Positions 10,019 to 18,356 of a stretch of 64,000 nucleotides of DNA are shown piece after piece. The stretch is from Paenibacillus qinlingensis. Lineage in GTDB: Bacteria > Bacillota > Bacilli > Paenibacillales > NBRC-103111. The translations under genes were made by a program, and so were the position numbers. Positions within the stretch are counted from its first letter, which is position 1. Each line of letters begins with the position of its first letter. Under the pieces are notes generated by a model that was not told the origin of the DNA, made no database searches, and saw nothing but the letters and a program-made list of their open reading frames with translations. The stretch lies in the NCBI RefSeq assembly GCF_013204845.1, contig NZ_JABMKY010000009.1, forward strand, positions 226,224 through 290,223, in the 5' to 3' direction.

Positions 10019-10136
10019 AGCAATCCCCCTTTTAAGGAATAATTATCCAATTCGATATTTTCTCGGATCCTATGTAAGACTACCCGAAAGTTAGTTTAGT
10101 AGCAATACTAACATGAACCGTACCAACTTAGAAGTG

Positions 10137-10152
10137 AACAATTCAAATTGTT
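10137..10152. promoter_or_regulatory. Palindrome upstream of kinase gene
   Basis: AACAATT-CA-AATTGTT is a perfect 7-bp inverted repeat with a 2-bp centre, 119 bp upstream of the kinase start. It could be an operator, but no matching copy was found elsewhere and no promoter boxes beside it are convincing. Confidence 0.3.
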
Positions 10153-10199
10153 AAGCCTCCTACTCCTACCTCTTCTGCCGCAACCACACCTTCCTCCAG

Positions 10200-10385
10200 C
10201 GCCACAAATCAAATAAATGGATATTATGTTGTTATTTTTGTTGATTCTCACCATTTGTGAGCACTAGATGGATTTCCTACAGTTAATTTCTGCTAAAATC
10301 CACCAGACTATCAATTACGCTTAATTTAAATGTACATTTTCCATCTATTCACTAAAACTCTGTTAAATCGGCAATAATAACTGTA
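10200..10385 (-). repeat. Dispersed intergenic repeat, copy A (minus orientation)
   Basis: Read on the minus strand from 10385, this AT-rich stretch aligns with 32744 onward on the plus strand. Three anchors lie at identical spacings in both copies: TACAG, then TAGATGGAAAA 38 nt later, then AAATTAACT 58 nt after that, so the first 116 nt align without gaps. Similarity continues with small indels to about 10200. The element has no open frame and contains degenerate sub-repeats built around GGAAAT or GGAAAA words. Its function is unknown. Confidence 0.7.
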
Positions 10386-10423
10386 TATTTTACATTTATT
10401 TGAAAAAAGGGCTGCGAAGACAA

Positions 10424-10450
10424 GAAAAAACACCTTCGCAAGGAAGGTGT
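10424..10450 (-). terminator. Terminator of the MATE gene
   Basis: On the minus strand ACACCTTC-cttgc-GAAGGTGT is a perfect 8-bp stem followed by TTTTTT (plus-strand positions 10425-10430). The stem can be extended by pairing the last upstream 24-bp repeat unit with the sequence beyond the T-tract. Confidence 0.85.
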
Positions 10451-10542
10451 CTTCTTGTCTTTGCATCTTGGTGTCTTCTTGTCTTTGCATCTTGGTGTCT
10501 TCTTGTCTTTGCATCTTGGTGTCTTCTTGTCTTAGCGTCTTC
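10447..10542. repeat. 24-bp tandem repeat in the MATE 3' untranslated region
   Basis: Three identical 24-bp units start at 10447, 10471 and 10495 (GTGTCTTCTTGTCTTTGCAT plus CTTG), with a fourth, diverged unit at 10519-10542. The tract lies between the MATE stop codon and its terminator, so it is transcribed. On the minus strand it is purine-rich, and each unit is complementary, with mismatches, to the sequence just past the terminator stem. Confidence 0.9.
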
Positions 10543-10559
10543 GTTACTTCGTGATTTCC

Positions 10560-12020
10560 TTATTTGGTATCCGTAGATGGCTCAATCAATCGATGACGAT
10601 ACCATTGATTCCCCTTGAAGCGCCATAGGAATATGAGCCCACGAACACCCCATTCGATATTCATCGCTAACCACACACCAATAATACCCATATGAAACAC
10701 GATGCCAAGCACGTAGCCCAGAACGACCCGGAACAGCCACATCGACAGCATCGAAGTTACGGATGTGAATTTGGAATCCCCCGCAGCTCGCAGCGCTGCT
10801 GGCAAGAGGAAGCTGATTGGCCAGAGTGGCACCTGCGCAATCGCATTGATCAACACGATGATGAAGAGCTCCCTAAGGATATCATCCGGTGGGTGAAACA
10901 AGCTAACTAGCGGTTTGAACAACGGAATGAGGATCAATGCCGTCAGGAAGAGTGTAAACGACGCAAGCCAGAGAAACGATTTGGCAAATTTGCGGGCATC
11001 TTTCACATTTTGCGCCCCCATACATTGTCCAATCACAGTTACCGTAGTCAGCGATAACGCGGCAGCCGGAATCTGTAACACGCCTGCGAGCGTACCACCA
11101 ATTGCATTCGTCGCCATAGCATGCGTGCCAAGACTCACGATAAACACTTGCGTTACAATTTTGCCGCCATTAAAGAACATCTGCTCCGCCGCAAAGGGCA
11201 GCCCGATAAATAAAATTTTCTTCATCATAGCGATATTTGCATGCAATAAATCATACAATCGCATTTGGAAATTCGTATCTAATTTCACCACATACAGCAC
11301 AGCTACGAATGCCGCCAGAAATCTAGATACATTCACAGCGATGATCAGCCCATGTACCCCCATTTGTAAGAAATGGATACATATCACATTCAGTAGTACA
11401 TACGATAAATTCATGATTAAGGAGAGTTTCAACGACGTTCGGGACTTTCCAATCCCTCTCAATGCGCCGCAAACAGCCTCTACAATGGCAATCCCTACAT
11501 AAGATACGCTGCTCCCAATCAGATAGGTCTTGGCATAAGCGAACACCTCCGGAGAGGCTGTCCCAAACAGTAGTGTTAAGACTGGCGTATGAAACACAAT
11601 CATTAACAAGCTAATACCGAGCGCGAATGCCGACACCAAGGAAATGGAGCTAGCTGCAGCTTTGGCTACCATCCCGTCATTACCGCTTCCTTTATACTGG
11701 GCAACCACCACGGTTCCACCTGTTGAAACTGCTACGAATACGCTGATCAGAAATATTTGAAGCGAATCAATCATGCTTACTGCGCTAACGGCGGCAACTC
11801 CTGACGAACTGATCATGGCAATGTTCACCAAATTAAGTCCGACAAGGAATGCCTGATCGATAAGGATCGGTATATATAGGCCAATAATCTGTTGATAATC
11901 CATCACTTTGCCGGAGAAATGCTTATGCATAAAAGCTTTACGTCTCAAGCTAAATGCTGTTCCCATCACATCATCTTCTTTTTTGTTAGATTTATAATGT
12001 GGAATGATTGAAGTCAGCAT
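10560..12020 (-). CDS. MATE-family efflux transporter
   Basis: A 486-residue protein with about 12 transmembrane segments and the paired six-helix halves of the MatE fold. Such exporters use Na+ or H+ gradients to expel drugs or metabolites. I chose the ATG at 12020 because it lies just past the upstream kinase stop (12028) with an AGGG 10 nt ahead. The ATG at 11966, giving 468 residues and beginning MGTAFSLRRK, is an equally good alternative. The longer frame starting at 12140 would run deep into the kinase gene and is unlikely. It is the last gene of the binding protein-kinase set. Its role there is unclear, although export next to a sensory gene pair could mean efflux of a toxic or signalling compound. 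Confidence 0.88.
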   Translation of the reverse strand: MLTSIIPHYKSNKKEDDVMGTAFSLRRKAFMHKHFSGKVMDYQQIIGLYIPILIDQAFLVGLNLVNIAMISSSGVAAVSAVSMIDSLQIFLISVFVAVSTGGTVVVAQYKGSGNDGMVAKAAASSISLVSAFALGISLLMIVFHTPVLTLLFGTASPEVFAYAKTYLIGSSVSYVGIAIVEAVCGALRGIGKSRTSLKLSLIMNLSYVLLNVICIHFLQMGVHGLIIAVNVSRFLAAFVAVLYVVKLDTNFQMRLYDLLHANIAMMKKILFIGLPFAAEQMFFNGGKIVTQVFIVSLGTHAMATNAIGGTLAGVLQIPAAALSLTTVTVIGQCMGAQNVKDARKFAKSFLWLASFTLFLTALILIPLFKPLVSLFHPPDDILRELFIIVLINAIAQVPLWPISFLLPAALRAAGDSKFTSVTSMLSMWLFRVVLGYVLGIVFHMGIIGVWLAMNIEWGVRGLIFLWRFKGNQWYRHRLIEPSTDTK

Positions 12021-12027
12021 TACCCTA

Positions 12028-13857
12028 TTACCCTGCTTGCTCCTCAATCGGTGATTCACACATGTCCAGTGGGAGACGGAGTGTAATCCGCGTTCCCATA
12101 TGATAACCGCTCTCAAATAGAAATTGTGATTCATTCCCATAATACATTTTCATACGTGCGACAACATTTCGTAATCCGAACAAATCCTTCTCTTTTTTGA
12201 TATCCGTAGTAATACCTTCGGTCGCTTGCCTAGCTGCCTCCTCTAATTTGCCACAAATATAATTCAGCCTATCCTTGCTGACACCGACGCCATTATCGTG
12301 TACTTCTAGGACGAGATGACCGTCATCCAAATAGGAGGAAATGGCAAGTTCCCCACCACTGCTCTGCTTCTCTAAGCCGTGCAGCACAGCATTTTCTACC
12401 AAAGGTTGCAGGAGGAGCTTGAGCACATGATAATGGGCGCTTTCCTCGGCAATGTCGAAGCGTACCGTGAAATGATCTAAGAATCGCAATTGCTGCACTT
12501 TAATATAATACTTCAAATGTTCAATCGTTTCCTTAACAGTAAAGGTCTCATTTCCTTTATTCAAGCTTAAACGGAAAAATTTCGATAAATTCAACACCAT
12601 TTCACTAATTTCATCTGCTTCATAGTTTTTGGCCGTCCAATAAATCGAATCCAACGTGTTGTAGAGGAAATGCGGATTAATTTGAGATTGCAAAAATTTC
12701 AGTTCCATTTTGGACAATAAAAGCTGCTTCTCGTAATGATCCCGAATCAGTGTTTTTTGATTCTCGGCCATTCGGTTAAAGGATTCAATTACATAGCCTA
12801 ATTCATCTACTCGGGTATCCTCCAGCTGGATGGTGAAATTCCCCGTACGGAGCTGCTTCATCCCATAGGCTAATTTGCGCAGCGGCGCAGATATACCTCG
12901 ATAAATAATCCAAGAAGTCCAAATTGCCAAAACTAAACTGACGACTAGGATACCATAAGAAAAAATCTTCAGCGAGTCCGTATGACTTCGAATTTCCCAT
13001 AAAGGCTGCTCCATCATAAGCGACCACCCAGATAACTTCGATTTCACGCTGATCGTTACCATTTCCGTCCCTGTTTGGGGTGATTTGCGAATCGTTCTTA
13101 CCTGCTCAACCTTCTCCCACACTTGGGCATTCACACTGCCACCTGTGCCTGTGATCGATCTTCCGTCATTGTCGAAGAGATAGATGTTCGCATTTTTGGA
13201 AGGCAGCAGAGGTTTCGCAAGCTCGATCAGAGCACTCTTTTTGACAGATAAAATAAGCAAATTCGGATTCATCAACGTACGGTTATACGGATCCATCGTC
13301 CGAATCAGATGCACACTGTCTGCATCGAAGTAGGATTCACCCACCTGCGGTGTAAAAAAAATAGTCCCTCCGTTTGCCTCCATCAAATGCTGATACCATT
13401 CTTGATTCTCAGCCCCGGATGGCAACTTGCCTCCACCGAATTTGGTGGAAATAACCGTACGTGAAGGCATGTGAATAATCGTGATTTGGTCCACAATAAG
13501 ATTGACCGTCGTCATACTTGTTATCTGATCCATCACTTGAGCAAAATGAACGAACGACTGCTTTTCTGGCTCTTGACCAACAGACTGCAGTGTGGCGTTA
13601 ACATTCGTATCAAAGGCGATTAAGGAAGACAGCTGTTCAATATTTTGCAAGGTCAGATCAAGATAATCCGTCATTGTATGGAGAGCGCCCTGTGTTCTTT
13701 CCCCTGTCTGCACTTCCAGAATCATCTGCGATTTGGCTATGGCAAACAAACTAAATCCAGCTAATGGGAGTAGAATGAGTAGAAAATACCACGTCAGCCG
13801 AACTTGGATATAACTGGCTAGTAGTTTACGAATTTTGGATAGGAACTCTCTAATCAT
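12028..13857 (-). CDS. YesM-like sensor histidine kinase without adjacent response regulator
   Basis: A 609-residue kinase. Transmembrane helix 1 is at about 21-43, the extracellular sensor region at 44-298, helix 2 at about 299-319 and HAMP at about 320-372. SQINPHFLYNTL carries His396, and LLLQPLVENAVLHGLE is the N box. The start was taken at 13857, where ATGA overlaps the stop codon of the upstream binding-protein gene by 4 nt; a start at 13878 would overlap it more. No response regulator is encoded beside it, unlike the sets at 6.6-10 kb and 59-61.6 kb. The response regulator at 29234 lacks a kinase and is a possible partner. Confidence 0.9.
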   Translation of the reverse strand: MIREFLSKIRKLLASYIQVRLTWYFLLILLPLAGFSLFAIAKSQMILEVQTGERTQGALHTMTDYLDLTLQNIEQLSSLIAFDTNVNATLQSVGQEPEKQSFVHFAQVMDQITSMTTVNLIVDQITIIHMPSRTVISTKFGGGKLPSGAENQEWYQHLMEANGGTIFFTPQVGESYFDADSVHLIRTMDPYNRTLMNPNLLILSVKKSALIELAKPLLPSKNANIYLFDNDGRSITGTGGSVNAQVWEKVEQVRTIRKSPQTGTEMVTISVKSKLSGWSLMMEQPLWEIRSHTDSLKIFSYGILVVSLVLAIWTSWIIYRGISAPLRKLAYGMKQLRTGNFTIQLEDTRVDELGYVIESFNRMAENQKTLIRDHYEKQLLLSKMELKFLQSQINPHFLYNTLDSIYWTAKNYEADEISEMVLNLSKFFRLSLNKGNETFTVKETIEHLKYYIKVQQLRFLDHFTVRFDIAEESAHYHVLKLLLQPLVENAVLHGLEKQSSGGELAISSYLDDGHLVLEVHDNGVGVSKDRLNYICGKLEEAARQATEGITTDIKKEKDLFGLRNVVARMKMYYGNESQFLFESGYHMGTRITLRLPLDMCESPIEEQAG

Positions 13858-15359
13858 TTGTTGGTTTCTCGCCACCATTCATTCACTTCCCCAGTAATTT
13901 CATCACCGCCGGCTTCCTTCCACTTTTTCACAAAAGCGTCGAACTCCTCTATAGGGCTTAAGCCTGCAATAATTCGCGTGAACGTATCCTCTTGCAGCTT
14001 AGACAGCTTAATTTGATGCTTACCCATAGCTGGTGTTGGAGGCCCATTGAATCGGTCAACCATCAAATTCTGTTCGATCCGTTGGATGTTATCATAAAGG
14101 CGGAACTGTGAACCTAGAGCCTCCAGCCGATCTCGCGTGACATTTGGATCTGCCATATCCGCCAACGCACCATAAATACCACGATAGCCGTGCTTCGTAT
14201 GTTCATCAAACCGAATGGACAATTTTCCGTTAACCCTCGTCCAAATTTCGTTCTCAAAGCCAAGCTTTAAACTGGTTTGTCCTGGGCCTGCGACGAAATC
14301 CAAGAACTTAACGACAGCCTCTGCCTTGTCGCTCTTGTTTGGGATCACGTTGTAAGAACGGACGTTGGACGTGCTGTAGACACCATGCTTCCCATTAGGT
14401 CCGATCGGGAAATCCAGAGGAATCCATTCCGCTTTCGGATCGATTTTGCGGTTAGCTGCAATATGTGAACGCGTGTCCGACCAGGCTGCCGAAAACAAGC
14501 CCACACGTCCGCTTACAATTTTTTCACCCAATACATCAATTTTATTTAATGGAAATTCGGGGTCTAGTACGTTATCGTCATATAAACCTCGCAGATACAG
14601 AAGTGCCTCCTTCATTTCCGGGAGGACCCCCGAGTAAACTAACTTCCCGTCTCGTTCGTACCAAGCTTTCATTTGTACACCAAATGCACCTAGTAATGGC
14701 GAAGTTCTCCGAAGCCGCTCCAGAATGGATAAGCCATAGGTATCTCTTTTCCCATTGCCATCCGGATCTCTCTCCGCAAAGGCCTTCATCACCGCCGTAT
14801 ACTCCTCGATTGTCTTAGGAGGCTGCAGCCCAAGCTTATCCAGCCAATCTTTCCTGGCGTAGATAATTTCCGTTCCTTTCACCTCGTTCAAACTCGGTAT
14901 TGCATAGATCTTGCCATCCACGGTGACATTATCCCATGCTTCTTTGGGGATTTTGGCTCTCAGATTGGCGCCGTATTTCTCGATATAATCATTCAAAGGC
15001 GTCAGCGCCTTTTGATTTACGAAATGGATAAACCACGATGGATCGCTTGTATTCAGCAAATCCGGGGGCTCGCCAGACGCCATAATGACGTTTAGCTTTT
15101 CATCATAGCCATTGAGCGGAGGGAGTGTCACATTGACCTGAACACCAATGTTTTTCTCGATATAACGAAGATAAGGATTATGATTCTCATCCATCCCCTC
15201 CGGGAAATTCATACCCAGGCTGTTCACAACGATTCGAATAGCAGGTTCGCTTGCTGTGCCCACCTTATTCTCTTCCTTCAAGGTCAAATTCGGAATGCCG
15301 CAGCCAGCAGTTGAACAACAAGCGAGTATGACTAGAACAGCTGCCCTCATTCTTTTCAT
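13854..15359 (-). CDS. Sugar-binding lipoprotein coupled to a sensor kinase
   Basis: A 501-residue LplA-type solute-binding protein from the ATG at 15359 (AAGGGG at 10 nt). An upstream TTG frame extension is not supported by a ribosome site. The short signal sequence MKRMRAAVLVILACCSTAGC has candidate lipidation cysteines at 14 and 20. The DPDGNGKRDTYG loop of the family is present. Unlike other binding proteins here it has no permease genes next to it. Instead its stop codon overlaps the start of a sensor kinase, which suggests it may act as an extracellular ligand receptor for that kinase rather than, or as well as, a transport component. That role is an inference. Confidence 0.88.
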   Translation of the reverse strand: MKRMRAAVLVILACCSTAGCGIPNLTLKEENKVGTASEPAIRIVVNSLGMNFPEGMDENHNPYLRYIEKNIGVQVNVTLPPLNGYDEKLNVIMASGEPPDLLNTSDPSWFIHFVNQKALTPLNDYIEKYGANLRAKIPKEAWDNVTVDGKIYAIPSLNEVKGTEIIYARKDWLDKLGLQPPKTIEEYTAVMKAFAERDPDGNGKRDTYGLSILERLRRTSPLLGAFGVQMKAWYERDGKLVYSGVLPEMKEALLYLRGLYDDNVLDPEFPLNKIDVLGEKIVSGRVGLFSAAWSDTRSHIAANRKIDPKAEWIPLDFPIGPNGKHGVYSTSNVRSYNVIPNKSDKAEAVVKFLDFVAGPGQTSLKLGFENEIWTRVNGKLSIRFDEHTKHGYRGIYGALADMADPNVTRDRLEALGSQFRLYDNIQRIEQNLMVDRFNGPPTPAMGKHQIKLSKLQEDTFTRIIAGLSPIEEFDAFVKKWKEAGGDEITGEVNEWWRETNK

Positions 15360-15398
15360 CCTTCCATTCCCCTTCCATCGTAACCAACCGGTAAACAA

Positions 15399-16499
15399 TT
15401 AAGCGAGTATTTTCTTGAGAACAGGAGTGAGACCATCCGCCATACGAAGAAATCCAAGATCAGTCGGATGCACACCATCGACGGTGCATTCGTGCGCATT
15501 TTCCCCTAGTAACGTTGATCCATCGTAAAAATAGATGTTGGCATCTCCATTTTCACGGAATTGTTCGACCGTGCGGAGCTGGACTCCTTTACGCTCTTCC
15601 TTTTCTAACTTCAACTGCTTGCTATATCTTTCTTTCGCATAAGTAATACAAGAAATCACGAGAATCGGCGTATCTGGATGTTGATTTCGATAGATACGAA
15701 TGAATTCGGGCAAAGTCTTTTGCAGGCTCTCCGTGGATACGCAGTTTGCTTCATAATCCAAGACGAGGCAGGCAGGATCTGGTATTTCTGCTACCATGTG
15801 CGCAAGCTCAGGCTCTCCTTTACCATTACCTGAGAATCCTAAATTCAGAAATTCCATATTCACTCGTCTAGACAGGATATTGGGATAGGCCATGCCAGGA
15901 CGGGTTGCACAACCTCCCTGCGTGATGGAAGTACCGTACAAGAGGATCTTTTCACTGTTATCGTAAGCTGGTGGAGGAGCGATTTGTGCAGATGGGTTTA
16001 AGCCGATCCATACCTCTTGAACGCCTTGATACAGTGGAAAATTTAAAGTAATGCTTCTATCTGTGGGATCCATATCCGTAAACATAACGCTTTCATATTC
16101 GGTTTGTTTCAAGTCATAACGAGTCGTACTGTAATAGAACTGTTCACCTGGCTCTCCAATGTAACAATCGAATCCACATTGACCTGTTGCGGGCATATGA
16201 TACATATTCGCAGCACTGGTCAACTTCACCTTAATGGATAGGGAGACCGCATTCGTTGTAAATCGAATTTGCCCGCCAGCCGTACAGTTCGCTAAGTTAT
16301 CCACCGCCTCGGGCAGCGTCCATGCGGGATTCGTGGGCAGTCGACGGTACAGTTGCTCCTCCTTAAGCCATCCAAACCCCGCTACATAAAAAGGTTGCTC
16401 TAACGGTGAGTACCATTCCAATTGTTGGTCATCAAGTTCAGGAATGCTCATATTCGCATCCAATTTCAAGACATCACTTGATTGTTGTTGATTATTCAT
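15399..16499 (-). CDS. SGNH/GDSL hydrolase with N-terminal beta-sandwich domain
   Basis: A 366-residue esterase-like protein starting at the ATG at 16499, which has AGGGGAG 10 nt ahead; an in-frame ATG at 16535 has no such site. The N-terminal 180 residues resemble the jelly-roll domain that precedes GDSL domains in some carbohydrate esterases. The catalytic domain carries GTSITQGG (nucleophile Ser191), GFSGNG (Asn225), DYEAN (Asn252) and DGVHPTD (Asp341/His344), which are blocks I, II, III and V of SGNH hydrolases. No signal peptide is visible. It may deacetylate oligosaccharides. It leads the minus-strand set containing the binding protein, and is divergent from the FAD oxidoreductase. Confidence 0.85.
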   Translation of the reverse strand: MNNQQQSSDVLKLDANMSIPELDDQQLEWYSPLEQPFYVAGFGWLKEEQLYRRLPTNPAWTLPEAVDNLANCTAGGQIRFTTNAVSLSIKVKLTSAANMYHMPATGQCGFDCYIGEPGEQFYYSTTRYDLKQTEYESVMFTDMDPTDRSITLNFPLYQGVQEVWIGLNPSAQIAPPPAYDNSEKILLYGTSITQGGCATRPGMAYPNILSRRVNMEFLNLGFSGNGKGEPELAHMVAEIPDPACLVLDYEANCVSTESLQKTLPEFIRIYRNQHPDTPILVISCITYAKERYSKQLKLEKEERKGVQLRTVEQFRENGDANIYFYDGSTLLGENAHECTVDGVHPTDLGFLRMADGLTPVLKKILA

Positions 16500-16650
16500 T
16501 AAGAATCTCTCCCCTATTGGTAATTTCGCATCCATACACTAATATCTTGTTTGGTAATCAATCTTCGCCCTCGCTTGTACAATCCCTTTTTTTTCACGAC
16601 GAATGGGTTATTAAAGTACCAAAAGAAGTCATGGTCCTCCGCTGTGGCTA

Positions 16651-16679
16651 TTTACCAGCTGTAATACAATAGGGATAAC
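16651..16679 (+). promoter_or_regulatory. Possible promoter of the FAD oxidoreductase operon
   Basis: TTTACC (16651-16656) and GATAAC (16674-16679) are separated by 17 bp, upstream of the AAGGAGGG site at 16708. Both boxes are imperfect sigma-A matches, and TACAAT within the spacer is an alternative -10. Confidence 0.35.
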
Positions 16680-16725
16680 CTGTGAATGCCTGCAGGCGAA
16701 TTGGTTAAAGGAGGGACAATCATCG

Positions 16726-18324
16726 TTGGTTAACACGAAAAGCAATCCCCATACGCACAACCACCAAGCTGATATCGTCGTGATCGGCGGTGGAACTGGC
16801 GGATATGCAGCCGCACTAGCCGCTGCCAAATCCGGTAAAAAAGTGATCATGACCGAAGAAACCGACTGGATCGGCGGGCAATTAACGAGCCAAGCCGTTC
16901 CGCCCGATGAGCACCCATGGATCGAACAGTTTGGCTGCACACGCAGTTATCGACAGTTCCGAGAAGGTGTACGTGACTATTACCGCCGTCATTTCCCACT
17001 TACCTCAGAGGCGCGTTCAAGACCACATCTTAATCCTGGGAATGGCGGCGTTTCACGGTTATGTCATGAGCCGCGGGCAGCGTTAGCCGTCCTGCACGAT
17101 ATGCTGGCTCCCTATGTTAACAGCGGGCGCTTGCAGATTCTAACTCGCCATCGCCTAGAATCCGTATCTGTGGACGGTGATGATGTTCATTCCGTCACAG
17201 TTCGCAACTTAACGAGCGGCGAGAGCGTGACGCTGCATGGTACTTATTTCCTTGACGCCACCGAATGTGGCGATGTGCTGCCACTTGCGGGTGCGGAATA
17301 TGTGACAGGTGCTGAGTCTAAAAGTCAGACTGGCGAGCCAAATGCCGTAGATGGTGATGCCCTACCGCAAGACATGCAGGGATTCACGTACTGTTTCGCC
17401 ATGGATTACATCGAAGGTGAAGACCACACCATTGCGCGCCCAGAGCGCTATGACTTCTGGAAAACGTACAAAGCAGACTTCTGGCCTGATCGGCTGCTCA
17501 GCTGGTCGGGTGTTCGTCCGAGCACGTTGGAGCATGTCTCCTATGAACTGTTTGAAGGCACGGACAAGTACTCTTTATTCTTTTATCGGCGCATTATTGA
17601 TAGTCGGAACTTCCAGGAAGGCTTTTATCCCGGTGACATTACATTGGTCAATTGGCCGCAGAACGACTACTGGCTAGGCTCAGTTATCGATGTCAGCGCA
17701 GAGGAACGAGAGCAACACCTATGGGATGCAAAACAGCTCAGCTTATCCTTGCTCTATTGGCTGCAAACGGAAGCACCTAGGCCTGATGGCGGGCAAGGTT
17801 ACCCCGGTCTTCGCCTGCGTCCAGATATCGTCGGTACGGATGATGGGCTGGCTATGTATCCCTACATACGAGAGTCGCGCAGGATTAAAGCCGAATTTAC
17901 TGTTCTGGAGCAACATGTAAGCACTGCGTGCCGACCTGACGGGAAAGCCGAACAGTTCCATGACTCCGTTGGTATCGGTTGTTACCGCATCGACCTCCAT
18001 CCGAGTACGGGCAATCGTCATTATATAGATGTCTCTTCCCTACCCTTCCAGATTCCACTGGGCAGCTTGATTCCGATCCGAATGAACAATTTGCTGCCAG
18101 CATGCAAAAATCTGGGTGTCACCCACATCACCAATGGATGTTACCGACTACATCCTGTCGAGTGGAATATTGGCGAAGCGGCTGGTTTTCTCGCAAGTCA
18201 CTGTATCGATCGTGGCATCATGCCACGTGAAGTACGCAATGAGGCTTCTGAGCTTCGCACTTTCCAGACTATGCTTGAAAGCTACGGCATCGAGTTGGCT
18301 TGGCCTACGATACGTCCTGTCTAA
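16726..18324 (+). CDS. FAD-dependent oxidoreductase
   Basis: A 532-residue flavoprotein that starts at a TTG with AAGGAGGG 10 nt upstream. VVIGGGTGG (18-26) is the dinucleotide-binding glycine motif, IGGQLTSQ follows the FAD ribose-binding acidic residue, and DATECGD lies in the second flavin-binding region. This layout fits the FAD_oxidored (PF12831) group, whose members are often found with polysaccharide-use genes and whose reactions are mostly uncharacterised. There is no signal peptide. It is the first gene of a three-gene plus-strand operon with a Gfo/Idh dehydrogenase and a secreted GHL10-type protein, so oxidation of a sugar or glycoside is plausible. Confidence 0.85.
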   Translation: MVNTKSNPHTHNHQADIVVIGGGTGGYAAALAAAKSGKKVIMTEETDWIGGQLTSQAVPPDEHPWIEQFGCTRSYRQFREGVRDYYRRHFPLTSEARSRPHLNPGNGGVSRLCHEPRAALAVLHDMLAPYVNSGRLQILTRHRLESVSVDGDDVHSVTVRNLTSGESVTLHGTYFLDATECGDVLPLAGAEYVTGAESKSQTGEPNAVDGDALPQDMQGFTYCFAMDYIEGEDHTIARPERYDFWKTYKADFWPDRLLSWSGVRPSTLEHVSYELFEGTDKYSLFFYRRIIDSRNFQEGFYPGDITLVNWPQNDYWLGSVIDVSAEEREQHLWDAKQLSLSLLYWLQTEAPRPDGGQGYPGLRLRPDIVGTDDGLAMYPYIRESRRIKAEFTVLEQHVSTACRPDGKAEQFHDSVGIGCYRIDLHPSTGNRHYIDVSSLPFQIPLGSLIPIRMNNLLPACKNLGVTHITNGCYRLHPVEWNIGEAAGFLASHCIDRGIMPREVRNEASELRTFQTMLESYGIELAWPTIRPV

Positions 18325-18356
18325 CATTAATCATCCATAAGAAGAGGTGCATGTTC

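Larger units (their letters stand above)
10019..10559. other. Non-coding interval between kinase and MATE gene
   Basis: This 541-bp gap has no convincing gene. From left to right it holds the leader of the kinase gene, a 16-bp palindrome, a dispersed intergenic repeat copy, the MATE terminator and a 24-bp tandem tract, each listed separately. The 62-codon minus-strand frame over the tandem tract is best explained by the repeat itself. Confidence 0.7.

Noticed and set aside
10326..10514. Small protein with MQRQEDTK repeats
   Set aside because: It is produced by the 24-bp tandem tract and runs through the MATE terminator, and no start site precedes it.
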